DNA of 64,000 nucleotides, taken from positions 114,561,439 to 114,625,438 of the forward strand of contig OZ024742.1 in NCBI GenBank assembly GCA_964016885.1, given 5' to 3'. The translations under genes and the position numbers were made by a program. Within the stretch, counting starts at the first letter, position 1; the number at the start of each line of letters is the position of its first letter. Of the stretch, positions 1-12,216 are shown piece by piece. Origin of the DNA: Eledone cirrhosa. Its lineage: Eukaryota; Mollusca; Cephalopoda; Octopoda; Eledonidae. Below the pieces are notes generated by a model. It did not search any database, was not told the origin of the DNA, and worked only from the letters and a program-made list of their open reading frames with translations.

Positions 1-314
1 ATCCAAATATCGCCAAATTTAATCTCAACTTATCGGGAGATTATTAAATATAAAGGTTAACATGTACATAAAGTTATAGATATATACATGTTGCAACTGG
101 TCACTTTCAAGCTCCATAGCGATTCTTAGCCATTTTTGAATCTATTTTTGGCGGGATCGGATTGAAAAACTAGATGTCTGATTTCCGGTCGTTGGTAGAT
201 AATAATAATAACAAGGCACATTTATCAATTCCAGTACCGGTTGTTACACAGCGAAATCAATGGGCAATGTAAGATACATTACCAGAGTATACACATAGTT
301 AATTGCCTCAACAC

Positions 315-399
<85 letters not shown>

Positions 400-414
400 G
401 TATATATATATATA
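315..414. repeat. (TA)n microsatellite
   Basis: About 100 bp of nearly pure TA dinucleotide with a few TG/CA interruptions. Open frames across it encode only alternating Ile/Tyr and are not genes. The 300 bases before it show no recognisable element. Confidence 0.95.
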
Positions 415-504
415 ATGGAAAAATTTGAACAGGAACAAAACAGAGAGGCAGTACAACGAATGTTTATTAATTTCACGCTCTGGAGGGTGGGGTGGTGGTG
501 GGGA

Positions 505-540
505 ACGACGTTTCGGGCATAAACCCTTCCTCAGGTGAGA
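505..540 (-). ncRNA. Hammerhead-like motif in PLE family C terminus
   Basis: On the minus strand, CTGAGGA (534-528) fits the hammerhead core CUGANGA. It is followed by a GGG/CCC hairpin and then GAAAC (514-510). It lies downstream of the minus-strand PLE remnant at 2030-3034, where PLE termini carry such motifs. The flanks do not form a convincing stem I, so this is probably an eroded or partial ribozyme. Confidence 0.35.
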
Positions 541-2029
541 AGTGTGTGAGAACAGAGTTCAAAGGGTGTGTAGGGGAGAGGTGGAGAGACATATATCGAA
601 AGGAAACGGTGCGAATGAAATGAAAAATAAAAATAAAAATAAAGCATGATCAAAATACAAGGAATGAAATAAAATTAAATATAAAAGCATGATCAAAATA
701 AACTGAAATTAAAAGGGGGGTAAAACAGGTGGTGGAAGGGTGTGGGGTTTGTAGGGGTGGTGGCGGGTGGAGTGGGAGAGGGAGACGGGGTGGCCGAGCG
801 GGGAGGGCTGAAGGTGGTGTGTGTGTGTATGTGTGTATGTGAAAGTAAGGGTTGGGGGAAGAACGGGGTTTCATATTCAGGAAGAGGTGTGTGTGGGGTG
901 GGTTGTAGGTCGGAGTGTCTGTGCGTGTGTGGATAGAGGGGTGGGGGGAGAGGAATCAGGAGGTGTGTTTGGGGTTTAAGCGTGTTGTGGGTGTAGGTGG
1001 CGTGTGGAGAAAACAATTTTGGGGTGTGTGTGGGTGAGTTATATAGGTGGTTCCGTAAGAGGATGCTTGAAAAGTTGTGAAAATCCTGTGATGTTTAGTG
1101 GATTCCGTGGTGGTCAAGTTCCACATACGAGTATTCCATGAAGAGATGGTCGGAAGAGGAGCGATGTGTGGTGCGCGTGCAGCAGGAAGTGGTCAAGCAG
1201 TGGGAGTGCTGTGTGTCTGTTTGTGCTGGGAGGTGGTCAGAGGGCATAGAAGCAGTCGGTCGAATGGTAAAGGGACGAGGATGGGTGGGTGTGAAAGTTG
1301 GAGTGAGGTGGGTGTGTGTGTATTAGTAGAGGTGTTAGTGGGATGAGTGAGTGTGGAGCGAGGGTGTGGGTGGAGCGGGGAGAGAAGGGTGTGTGTAGTT
1401 CTATGGAGGGATTGTGGTGTACTGGTGTGTAGTTTTATGAAGGGGTGTTAGTGGGTGTTAGTATACGGGAGGTGGGGAAGGGTTGAATGCAGGTGTGAGT
1501 GGGGGTTAGTGGTGGTAGAGTGTGTGTGGGTACGTGGTGTACGAGGGTGTGTGGGTACGTGTGCGTGGGGTTGGGGGTGTTAGTGATGTTAGTTTCGTGT
1601 GGGGTGGGTGGTGTAAATGGGTGCGTGTGTTCGTGTGCTTGGGGTCAGGGGGTGTTAGTGAGGTTAGTTGCGGGGTGGTGGGATGGAGGTTGGGGTGAGA
1701 TGTGTGGGGGTGAGGGTTAGTGGTGGTAGTAGGGTGTGTGTTTAGTGTGAGCGCGTGTATATATCTGCCGGTGGGTGTGTGCGTGTGATAAGGAGGGGGG
1801 AGGAGAAGAAGGGAGGGACGTTAGTATGTTAGTTGGGGAAGGGTGGTCGGATGAGGGGTGGTGTGGAGGTGTTAGTATTGTTAGTTGTGGGGTGGGCGGT
1901 GAAAAGGAGAGGTGTGTTAGTGGTGTTAGTGGGGGATAAATGTGGGGGGGGAGGGGGCGGTCGAAGGCTAAAGGAATACGGGTGGAGAGTTCAGGCTGGG
2001 GGGAGTGTGGGTCTGTAAGATGAAGATAG
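541..2029. other. G/T-rich low-complexity tract, probable PLE 3' region
   Basis: The plus strand is strongly G-rich, with many GTGTTAG and GTGGGTG-like units and runs of four or more G, for example around 1936-1957. The minus strand encodes only Pro/Thr/His-rich low-complexity frames. It sits between the PLE family C coding remnant and the terminal hammerhead-like motif, so it is probably that element's expanded 3' region. No gene is supported. Confidence 0.6.
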
Positions 2030-3034
2030 TTCTTTGTTCGACTCTAAGGCGATTGGCGGGTGTTCCGTGTCATTGGAGTAGGCCACAGACTGTGAGATGG
2101 CGTGCGGAATGTCCAGGGCCACCAAAGTGGGGGGCGATGGGGGAACTACCACCGAGACGAATATCCCGGAGGTGCTCAGTGAATCGGTCCGCCAGGCGAC
2201 GTCCCGTCTGTCTGACTAGGTTGGAGGAGGTGCAGCGGAAGGCATGCCGGACAGAGAGAGAGTGGCCGTTGGGACCCTGGAAGGTGGTGGTGTTGCTGAT
2301 GTGGGGACAGGTGTTGCAGCGGGGCCTAGAACAGGGAAAGGAACCGTGGGGGGGAAACAGAGCATGTGTTGGGGGTTAGGGAGCTGTGGACGAGGAGGGT
2401 GCGGAGATTGCGTGCGCGTTTGAAGGAGGGGAGTGGTGGGGTTGGGAAGATGTGGGAGGTGGAGGGGTCGGACTGGAGGCGTCGGAAGAGGCGGCGGATG
2501 GTGCGGTGGAGGGGTAAGGTGGAGGGGTGGTAGGTGATGGGGAAGGGGAGACGGTGGGTTGGTGTGCGGTGGCGTGGGGTGAGGCTGGTGGAGCGGGGGA
2601 CGGCACGGGCGCGGGTGAGAGCGGTGTGGAGGAGAGGGGGGGAACCTCTGCGGATGAAATGGCTGACTAGGGAAAGGGCCTGGGATTCGAAGTCAGCATC
2701 TCGGCTACAGAGGCGGCGGATCCTGAGAAGTTGGGAGTAGGGAATGGAGTGTTTAGTGTGGGTGGGGTGGGAAGAGGTGAAGTCGAGGTAAGAGTGGGAG
2801 TCGGTGTGTTTGAATAAGGCGGACGTGACGAGGGAGTGGTGGGAGGGGTCGAAGGCGACGGAGATGTCTAAGAAGTGGACGTGGGTGGTGGAGATAGAGG
2901 TGTTGAAGTGGAGGCAGGGGTGGAAGGAGCAGAAGAAGGAGAGAAAGGAGTCGAGCTGTTCTCGGGTGAGGGTCGTGGCTCCGATACAGTCGTCAATGTA
3001 ACGACCGTACAGTTCGGGCGTGGGGCCGGTGTAT
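2030..3034 (-). pseudogene. Penelope-like element family C: RT C-terminal part plus broken GIY-YIG
   Basis: Reading leftward from about 3034, the frame gives the RT active-site motif YIDDCIGA, a thumb-like segment with HFLDISVAF, and a stretch containing RRLCSRDADF typical of PLE reverse transcriptases. A frameshift lies near the C-run at 2350-2356. Beyond it, CNTCPHIS and then TGRRLADRFTEHLRDI match the region around and after a GIY-YIG nuclease core. The segment that should carry the GIY and YIG motifs is missing: SSNLV runs directly into RQTGRRL (about 2219). Everything N-terminal to the YIDD motif is also absent. In PLEs the RT copies element RNA and the GIY-YIG endonuclease nicks the target. 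This copy cannot do either. Family assignment is from motif order; I am fairly sure of PLE, not of the clade. Confidence 0.8.
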
Positions 3035-3044
3035 ATATATATAT

Positions 3045-3795
3045 ATAAATGGCGAGCTACGTGGTTGCATTTAAGTATAATGAAAAATAAAAGTTATGGG
3101 CGAAAGGTGTATCCTCGTCAGTTGTCTACTAGGAGTCATTGGTATTTATTCGCGTTAGAAACAATATACCTCACCCTAGGGCGAAAATAACTAAAATACG
3201 TTATTGGGATAAATAAGAGGGGGAGAAAAACATGTAAATAGACACGAAGGGTGAAACAACGTAAACAGATGAAAAATAGGAAATATCAAGTCAACAACTC
3301 ATTTCTAACGTAAGAACAGGCGAATTTTGAGGAGAGAGAAAAAAGACACGTCTTAGCTGAAGCATTATTTGCGAGAGAAGAGGCTGCATACAATGGCGGA
3401 CGAGGGAGGAAGAGAGCTAGCGGAGAGAAGGTGACTAGCAGAGAAGGAGTGAGTGAAGGTAAGACGAAGCGAGAAAGAGATAGTTATAGTGGGAGGGTAG
3501 CCGAGGGAAGGAGACTAGCAGAGGTGGTGAGCGAAAGTAAGAGGGAGAAGGAGAGAGAAGGGGGACAAAGAGGATAGCCACAAGGGGCGAGAATAGAGAC
3601 GGGTACAGCGAAGAAGAGAGCTTATGTGAATAAACAAGCGAGCTGTGTGGTTGCATTTAAGTATAATGGAAAATAAAAGTTACGGGTGAAAGAAAGGGGC
3701 ATCCTCGTCAGTTGTCTACTAGGAATCATTGTGATTTCTTCGCGTTAGAGACAATATAACTCAGCCTAGGGCGAACAATAACTAACATCTCGCCA
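3045..3795. repeat. Direct repeat pair of about 155 bp (3045-3205 and 3637-3795)
   Basis: Both copies run from GTGGTTGCATTTAAG through a GTTGTCTACTAGGA block to GAACAATAACTAA-like sequence, differing by scattered substitutions and small indels. The spacing of about 430 bp resembles terminal repeats of a small non-autonomous element. The minus strand of each contains CTGACGAGGAT, which matches a hammerhead core start, but no GAAA follows at the right place. Confidence 0.75.
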
Positions 3796-4000
3796 TTTGT
3801 ATTCATATAAGATCCCTTCTTCGCTATGACCCGTCCATGTTCTCTCCCCTTTCTGCTATCGTCTCTCTCCCCCTTCTCTCTCATTCTCCCTCTTACTTTC
3901 GCTCATCTCCTCTGCTAGTCAACTTCTCTCGGCGAGCCTCCCACTATAACTATCTCTTTCTCGCTTCTTCTTACGTTCACTCACACCCTCTCTGCGTGTA
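3440..4000. repeat. Inverted repeat pair of about 180 bp (3440-3620 and 3815-4000)
   Basis: The GA-rich left arm (AAAGAGATAGTTATAGTGGG, AAAGTAAGAGGGAGAAGG) is the reverse complement of the CT-rich right arm, with mismatches. The spacer contains the second direct-repeat copy, so the two repeat systems are nested. No protein match is visible. Confidence 0.75.
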
Positions 4001-4495
4001 TGTCAACGCACGTTGTTGTAGGCACACACGCACAAACACAGGCTGACATACACGCATATGTACTTTATGCCGAAATAAGAACTGTATTCCTTTGCATTTC
4101 AGGATTTTGACACTCAGGAGTTGGTGTTTTACACTCCACTTTTGTCTCATTTGCTCTTAAAACGCACCACCGGATGAAAGTGTAAGAATTGTAATTCTTT
4201 ACACTTCTAGATTCTAACACACAGGTTTTCTACTTCAGTTAATATTTTCCAAATTTTTCAAATTTTCATATTGGTTGTAACACAGACGCATTTTATTTTT
4301 TTTCATTTTATTTTTTTTGTTTGGCACCTCCACCACGTGAAATGGTGGCATGATAGATACAAACCTACACACACCAATTCTTCTAAACAGAGCAGCAGCA
4401 AACCTAAGTTTACCTGCCAGCTGACCCTTTACACCACTATCACTACCAACACAATGGAGGAGGTCAGCTGTACTTAAACAAAAACAACTGCAACA
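4001..4495. other. No gene seen
   Basis: AT-rich sequence with a short near-perfect 27-bp palindrome at 4179-4205 (AGTGTAAGAATT...). Nothing else is recognisable. Confidence 0.6.
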
Positions 4496-4800
4496 GACTG
4501 TCTTGCCTCAGAAAAATTTCCATAGAATTTTGACTGAGGAATGATCTCACAACTGACCAATGGGATGAGAGAGTGTCCTATGACGCCGAAATTCGTTTGT
4601 TCTAATTCATATGATTCCAGGAGCTGGACATATCGGAGTATTGACGGAGTAAAACACACTTCAACAACATGTGCACCTGTATCTCCCACACCAATTCGGA
4701 CTGCCTGAAGAGGTCACAGCCAATGATGGCTGTCACAAAAATATATATAGCAGTATATCTATAATTTATAATAAACGAACACAAACTTTACATATTAGAC
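4496..4800 (+). mobile_element. PLE family D terminal arm (solo fragment)
   Basis: About 240 bp matches each arm of the palindrome at 49912-50445, including CATATGATTCCAG, CACCAATTCGGACTGCC, GAGGTCACAGCC and ATATATATAGCAGTA. Only one arm is present here. It carries a hammerhead motif (separate entry). No coding sequence belongs to it. Confidence 0.7.
4700..4754 (+). ncRNA. Hammerhead ribozyme, family D, with mutated G12
   Basis: ACTGC/GCAGT forms stem I. CTGAAGA (4705-4711) fits CUGANGA, and GGTCACAGCC/GGCTGTCAC forms stem II. The second core strand reads AAAA at 4738-4741 instead of GAAA, so the catalytic G12 is lost. Compare the intact copies at 49968-50022 and 50340-50394. Confidence 0.6.
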
Positions 4801-5376
4801 TTAATTATTTTACATTACTCCGGACTAAACCAACCAACCAACGTACTTCGTCGAGTTCTCCAATCTTCATACTGAGTAAACAACTAACATATACTCAATA
4901 TATATATATAATTCCCATCCCTTATTTTGACCCAAAATAAGGGACGAAAGAGAAATAAACAAATTTCTGTGTTTAATTGCATTCACACTCATTTGAAGAC
5001 TTTCAATACATGAATATAAAAAGGGTAAGCATCATAATGATTGATAGAGAATAGTGGGTGCCCAAGCATCATTATTTGAATCGCAGATGTACCTAAAGCG
5101 AGGCAAGTTATTCTTCAGTGTGGGCTCAAAGCTGTAATATCCCCTGGGCAAATCAACGCTGCTGGAACAATTTGCAATTTGTTAAACATGGAGGTGTCCG
5201 AAATCTTTGAGATCTCTAAATGACAGCTGATAAAATGTATGTAGAATATAGAATAAGTTATCTTATTCTCACTCTTACCCTCTCTCTCGCTGAATATATG
5301 TCTGTTTATATATACATATGTATGTATAGACACACACACACACCTACACGCACACATATATAAATAAAATAAAACA

Positions 5377-5379
<3 letters not shown>
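4801..5379. other. No gene seen
   Basis: AT-rich unique-looking sequence. A hairpin CCCTTATTTTG/CAAAATAAGGG lies at about 4919-4943. Nothing coding is supported. Confidence 0.5.
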
Positions 5380-5640
<261 letters not shown>

Positions 5641-5779
5641 CATATATGTATATAATTGCATATAGGTATGCATGGATATGTATATACATATATATATGCA
5701 TGTATAGAAACATATATATAAATATATATATATATGTTTGTGTGTGTTTGTGTTTATGTGCATGCGTGTGTGTGTAGGA

Positions 5780-7540
5780 TATCTGTGCATTTCGTCAGAA
5801 GATTGATTGCAGAAATAGAGTGAAGATTACCAAATTTATAGGTGAAATGTTATATATTGCTCTTCAATCATTGCTCATTTTAAACTCCAAGATATTGGTA
5901 TTTATCATTCTCTCTCCTATATGATGACGCCGCTGGTAAATACACATGGCTTCCATTACTATATTTGATTTATTTTCTGGCTGTCTATGTAATGTATGTA
6001 TTTCTAATTCTATAGGGTATATATCAATGCATTTTTTTGTTGAACGACATTAATAAAATAATATTTAAAACTTTACACTGTTTTTACTTCACCTTCAATG
6101 AACTATATATCACATATATTTCCATACTTCACCTAATTTTCTGCAGTGCTATGCACAGAAATTCTAGTAAAATTAGAAAAATGAAAATGAATAAAACATT
6201 TTGTCATTTAGTGAATGTGAGATGTGACCTGGTAAATGTTCTGTTTTTGTTCCCAAGTTAGTATGACTCCAAAATAAATCTATTTGGTGCATTCTTATAT
6301 TCTTATTTTCAGTTATATATTCTAGGGTTAGACACGATCAATCTGATTTAAGAATATAATAATTTCAGCAGCAACCAACCTGCCCTTTACTTTAACATAC
6401 TGTATTTAGGAATATAATATTCAATATATTTCCTTATTTTTAAAGTGATGGGATGTCATTGATGCGAGAAACGTGTCTGATATCAAGCCGAATGTATATG
6501 TCGTTTCCTGCTCAGTGTAGCTGTTCGGTATTAATTCAAATATGATCGAGAAAAGCTTTGATCACATTCTTTAAAACCATTATATTTTTTTGTAATTCAA
6601 ACAGTAAAAGTGTGCGAACATTTTTTCTGTGATAACTTCAATGTTTAAGACAATATATTGTGAATTTTGTGAGATTTGGCTGCCAATCGAGAATTTGACA
6701 TTCCAATGTAAATCAGCTCAATTTTGGGTCAGATGTCTTCCACGTTAGCAAGGCTTGACAATGTCGTCATATATATCATGGTCTACGTCTAATCGACACA
6801 GACTTTCATGAGCAGATGAAGAGTTTATTCCTGGATTACGGAGTACTATGTTTGTTCGCATAGCTTTTAAAAGCTAGGCTTTGACCATAGCTTCACCACG
6901 ACCACATTTTGAAAAGGAAATTTGCTAGAGACAATATTTGTGAAAATATATCCGAACGAATATATTAGCGATTCAATGTTTCAGCGTTGTCACAAATTGT
7001 GTAACATGAAATCGGCTTGGAAATTACGTAAAGCCTACGTAATTTATATGCTAATTCACAAGCTGGTCGTACAACGGAATAATCCCTGACACAGCCAACG
7101 GATGGCATTGCGGAAATTCGTTTGTTTTTGTTTGCTGTTGGACATATGTATATGTTACATAGTAATTTCTGAGTACTGACTGCAACATTGAAATACATTT
7201 CACTCTATCACGTCAGGATCTTCCACAAATATCTTTCAACAAGTTTGGTATTGTCACTATTTCTAAGGTTAGATTTGGTTTCAACAAATCAGAGCCGTGT
7301 ATATAGCTTGACATAATTTTAAGAACATAGTTTTTCAATGTCATTAAAGATAAGTGCAATTAGAAACGTTCAAACAAAACTTATGACTTAAGTTTATTTA
7401 TGAAATTAAAACCATTCCTGCGGCGTTAGGTAGAGGGTCCTGTTAAAAAGATGCATTGCATTTTCCTTATCATGCTGCAAAACTGGCAATAGGCATGCGA
7501 CCTGTCCTGGGAAGTGTGAGATGGACGCACATATATTGTG
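5780..7540. other. No gene or element recognised
   Basis: About 1.7 kb of AT-rich sequence without long open frames, repeat structure or recognisable domains on either strand. It may hold old decayed repeats that cannot be seen by eye. Confidence 0.5.
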
Positions 7541-7544
7541 TAAC

Positions 7545-9370
7545 TCGAGACACCAAAGACGGTCCCGAAAGGAGAAAATCTTGACAATTGGAACTTGGAA
7601 CATCACAACTCTTTCCGTTAAAGAACAGGAACTACTGTAGGAGGCTAGATACTGCCGGTGAAATATAGTCGGGATTTCCTTAACAAAGTTTCATGGCTTT
7701 GATAGTGGAAATTTGGATGGAAGATGAAAACTCTATTATACAGTTTTGGCACAAAAAATGACTGCACAGCGGAATGGGGTTACTCACAAGCCCTCGGCTG
7801 TCAGCATGTTTTATTGATTGGATCACATTATGAGGTATTATTTGACTGTGAACCTTAGGCTTAAATGTAGGTCTATGTCGGTGGTGCAAGTTTATAAACT
7901 AAAGAAGACTCTGAATACAGGTCCTTACTTGGTGAAGTCAGTGCAGCGTTAAATGTAGTTAAGACTGACTCATATATACAGATAGAGACTTCAATCTAAC
8001 ATGTTGGCGCATACCTTATGATACGGAAAGGCGTGATTGGAAGGAGTGGCGACCCCGATGTAACTACAAATGGAGAGACATTTTTAAACTTCTATTCTAG
8101 TACTACCTACTTCCATCACAGAAACATCCAGAAATATACATGGTATAAATATAGTGGCAGAGAACATTGACTGATATTGATATTGATTGTAATGTATTTT
8201 ATTATTTGATGGATGTGCGTTGTAAGGGAGGGGCTGAGCTCTCAGCTGGTCATTATCTAGCTATTTTCTACTTAAAACACTGCTTAAGGCCAAACACCGC
8301 AAATTCGTGGGTACTTACAGTAAGCGTTGGTGAATAACAAGTGAGGGAAAGTTATGATGATACTATTGCATCCAAATTCAGAGAACTATCTCAACAAACT
8401 GAGGACGCTCAGCAGCGTCTTCAGCTATTAAATGTTAAAGGCGAAAGAGGCTTGATCTAGCGTCAGATGGCAGGAAGACAATTCGTTTAAGCAAGAGGTC
8501 AAAGATCCCATCTGAGAAAAGTAGCAAGCTAACAAAGATTGGCTTGGAAATAAGTCCTCCTACTTTCACTTGCGGTACAATCAGCCACGAAGGATTGCAT
8601 CAGAAGTAGTAAAGGCATCCAACGATAAGGAAAGGGAGGATTTTGGTGTTAATTTGGAATGTGACATCAAATCAGAAATTAATGAGATCCTCCAGACCTG
8701 CTCCTCAGTTACTCGCCTGGGATTGCCATCTCTAAGAGTTGTACATCTTTAGAAAATACTTTGCTGATATCCTGAACATGATGAAAACATTATGTTCTGA
8801 TGTACACAATGTGCTTATGGGAGCGGTGATTAATTTCCCGAAGGGTGAGCTCACAAGAGTAGTTAAACAGATCAAATGTGGAAAAGCCGCTGGGGATGAT
8901 GAAATGCTGGCCGAGATATTAAAAGCCTTAAATTGAGAAAGTATTCTCTCTCTGACTGGTGTATGTGGATTTGACTGTATATCTGGAAAGGCCTCCAAGA
9001 AATGGCAAACGGCAGTGATAATCCCAATTTTCAAAAAGGGAGACGAAAGAGATTGTTATAATTAGAGAGGGATTTTCTTCTCAAGCCTCCCGGGTAAAGT
9101 CGATGCTAAGTGTGTTGCAAAGAGTTGCTGGGAGATTTTCGAATACAAGTTAGCGGATGAACAGTGCAGCTTTCGCCAAGGACGTATCACAGACATCTAA
9201 ATATTGACACTGAGGGTGGTCTTCCAGAAATCGCAGAAGTATTGCTAAGAAGTATATTCTTTTTTTATAGACATCGAAGATATTAATTATCAGATATTCA
9301 CAGGACCTGCTGTGCAGGTGGATGGGATCGATGGTCAGCCTCTTGACTGCATTCAGCCAACCAAATTTCA
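7545..9370 (+). pseudogene. Decayed RTE-like LINE (endonuclease plus RT)
   Basis: Translated in pieces, about 7579-7680 gives LTIGTWNITTLSVKEQELL, the start of an APE-type endonuclease, then VGIS. About 8100-8160 gives HRNIQKYTWYKYSG, and about 8230-8260 gives GAELSAGHYLAIF. About 8739-8936 gives the RT start, VKQIKCGKAAGDDEMLAEIL. About 9000-9180 gives WQTAVIIPIFKKGDERDCYN, LPGKVDAKCV and DEQCSFRQG. This is the order of motifs in RTE-type LINEs, whose endonuclease nicks target DNA and whose RT primes on the nick. Many stops and frameshifts show it is long dead. The RT is cut off near 9370, before the YxDD motif, and no 3' tail is visible. The clade call is from remembered motif resemblance. 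Confidence 0.75.
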
Positions 9371-9599
9371 CACATGTATGAAAAAACAATCTGAGCCCCC
9401 CACGCCACCTTTCTTTTTGGAAACGCAAATATAATAAGAAACTTTGTAACGCGAACTGGTGCGAACTTTGTTATACTTATTCACGTGACAGTCATCAACC
9501 AAGCAAATTACCTTTCTACAAATCCTATCAGTTCGAGCCACTTTTGTCCACATAAAACACTTTTGTCCACATAAAACATAAGCAACATTCAAACACCAA

Positions 9600-9795
9600 A
9601 CAGATGCGAGAAAAACCAGAAACGCTCCATCTCAATTCTACTTTTATGAAGCATAAGAAATGTGAAACCGGTAAAGGTAACAATAAATATTCTTAAAAAT
9701 ACTCCAGGTGCATTTTCGATTTCATCTTTTTCCCCTATACCTTCACTCGTGCAGGGCATCTCCCTTTTCTTATTTTGAAAAAAAAACCTCATTTT

Positions 9796-9796
<1 letters not shown>
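9600..9796 (-). mobile_element. Family E terminal-repeat fragment
   Basis: Matches, with divergence, the arms of the palindrome at 48661-48940 in reverse order: GTGAAACCGGTAAAGG, then CATTTTCGATTTCATC and a TTCACTCGTG block. Probably a solo terminal fragment of a PLE-type element. Confidence 0.55.
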
Positions 9797-9891
<95 letters not shown>

Positions 9892-9896
9892 TGTGT
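9797..9896. repeat. (AT)n-(GT)n microsatellite
   Basis: (AT)n at 9797-9844 followed by (TG)n to about 9896. Confidence 0.95.
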
Positions 9897-9897
9897 G

Positions 9898-9995
9898 AGT
9901 GAAGTATTTCCGTCGCAAAGGTACAGGGAAAAAGAGACCTCTATATAGGCTACGTACCTTATTAGTTATGTAATAAACAACATAAGATAATTATA
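9898..9995 (-). mobile_element. PLE family A 5' terminal fragment
   Basis: GAAGTATTTCCGTCGCAAAGG, CAGGGAAAAAGAG and TTAGTTATGTAATAAACAAC match 45050-45135 and the reverse complement of about 48330-48420, so this is a degraded solo piece of the family A terminus. The hammerhead segment is not preserved. Confidence 0.6.
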
Positions 9996-10079
9996 TAAAT
10001 AAATAAATTAATATAAGTATGTATACATTCATACATATATGTATACAGACGTACAGTAGTATGTATATATATACATACA

Positions 10080-11073
<994 letters not shown>

Positions 11074-11079
<6 letters not shown>

Positions 11080-11916
11080 GTAGAAATTATATTTAATTTG
11101 TTGGGATTCCAACAAACTTAAAACACATTTTGTATTTTACCTGATGAAATACCGATATCTATAAAAAACAACTATGATACGTTTATGTATAATAAATATA
11201 CGTGAGTCTCTCAAGAGTACAGATATTCTGCAGAGATTCAGACGTTTCCACTTTTTATGTCATTTGGCTGATTTCAATTTTCTCATTGACATTTTTCGTA
11301 TCTTCTCATTTCATTATGAACACTAATATAACCTGCACCGAAGTATATGCTTCTATATTCGGCATAGTCTCTGGTTCCCATGTTACGAATTGTGTGTGTG
11401 GTGTGATGAAATTTACACCATTTCACATTATTATGCCGAATACATATGCTCCTTTATTAAGTGTGTATTGCATAATTCCCCTCCATAACAAAAAAATAAA
11501 ATATTGATGCATTTAATGTCATATGTGCATTTGTCTTCCAATAGATGAGGCTTAACTCAATTTTGGATGTGACAACATCTCTTGACCTTCAATTTGGGCA
11601 TAATTATTTAGTTTGGTGGAGTGTACACGTGGGAGGGTGAGATTAAATTCAAGAGTCCTTGAAACGAGCCCTACCGTATTACAGGTGACGGTCCAGATAC
11701 GTTTAATTTTACGTATCCTGCTTTCGGTCTTATATTGAACCTACCGTGCCATATGTACTTCCTTCCGCATCCGTTATGTCTGTGGTCGGTTGTGAGAGGC
11801 CTAGTGCCACATAAATTGTCTTTTTTTTCTGTGTAAAATTTGTCTCAGTTATGATACTTTGTTCCATTTGGATATATAAATGTATATATACACATATACA
11901 TATATGTGTAATAGTG

Positions 11917-11918
<2 letters not shown>
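11074..11918. other. No gene seen
   Basis: Unique-looking AT-rich sequence. TTGTTGGGATTCCAACAA at about 11100-11117 is a short palindrome. An open frame at 11202-11507 (101 codons) has no recognisable domain and is probably chance. Confidence 0.5.

Positions 11919-11983
<65 letters not shown>
11919..11983. repeat. (AT)n microsatellite
   Basis: About 64 bp of pure AT directly abutting the palindrome at 11981. Confidence 0.95.
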
Positions 11984-11985
<2 letters not shown>

Positions 11986-12096
11986 AACCAGTAAGACCCC
12001 GACAGCTGAGCTCAAGCCGTTTCGACGGCTAATTCAGTCCAGAATTAGCCGTCGAAACGGCTTGAGCTCAGCTGTCGGGGTCTTACTGGTTCCTAT
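11981..12096. repeat. Near-perfect palindrome, 55-bp arms, 6-bp spacer
   Basis: Arms 11981-12035 and 12042-12096 are exact reverse complements around AGTCCA, from ATAGGAACCAG to GGCTAATTC. Each arm holds its own small hairpin, GCCGT/ACGGC. Microsatellites lie on the left and shortly to the right, as at the PLE terminal palindromes. It could be a solo inverted terminus of a PLE-type element. Confidence 0.9.
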
Positions 12097-12173
12097 TACC
12101 CACTCTACTACCTCAAGTATTGAGTACTTTGGTGCGTTATGGTCCACCTGGTTCCTTACCACATTTCCTTCGT

Positions 12174-12174
<1 letters not shown>

Positions 12175-12214
<40 letters not shown>
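12175..12214. repeat. (AT)n-(GT)n microsatellite
   Basis: Short AT run followed by GT. Confidence 0.85.

Positions 12215-12216
<2 letters not shown>

Noticed and set aside
2376..2606. Minus-strand Pro/Ser-rich 76-codon frame
   Set aside because: It is a different frame of the same strand as the PLE family C RT; the other frame gives the conserved PLE motifs.
11143..11185. CTGATGAAATACCGATATC as a hammerhead start
   Set aside because: No stem II and no GAAA follow in the right place.
11981..12096. Palindrome considered as a hammerhead because it contains GTCGAAACGGC
   Set aside because: GAAAC is the loop of a small hairpin. No CUGANGA precedes it.
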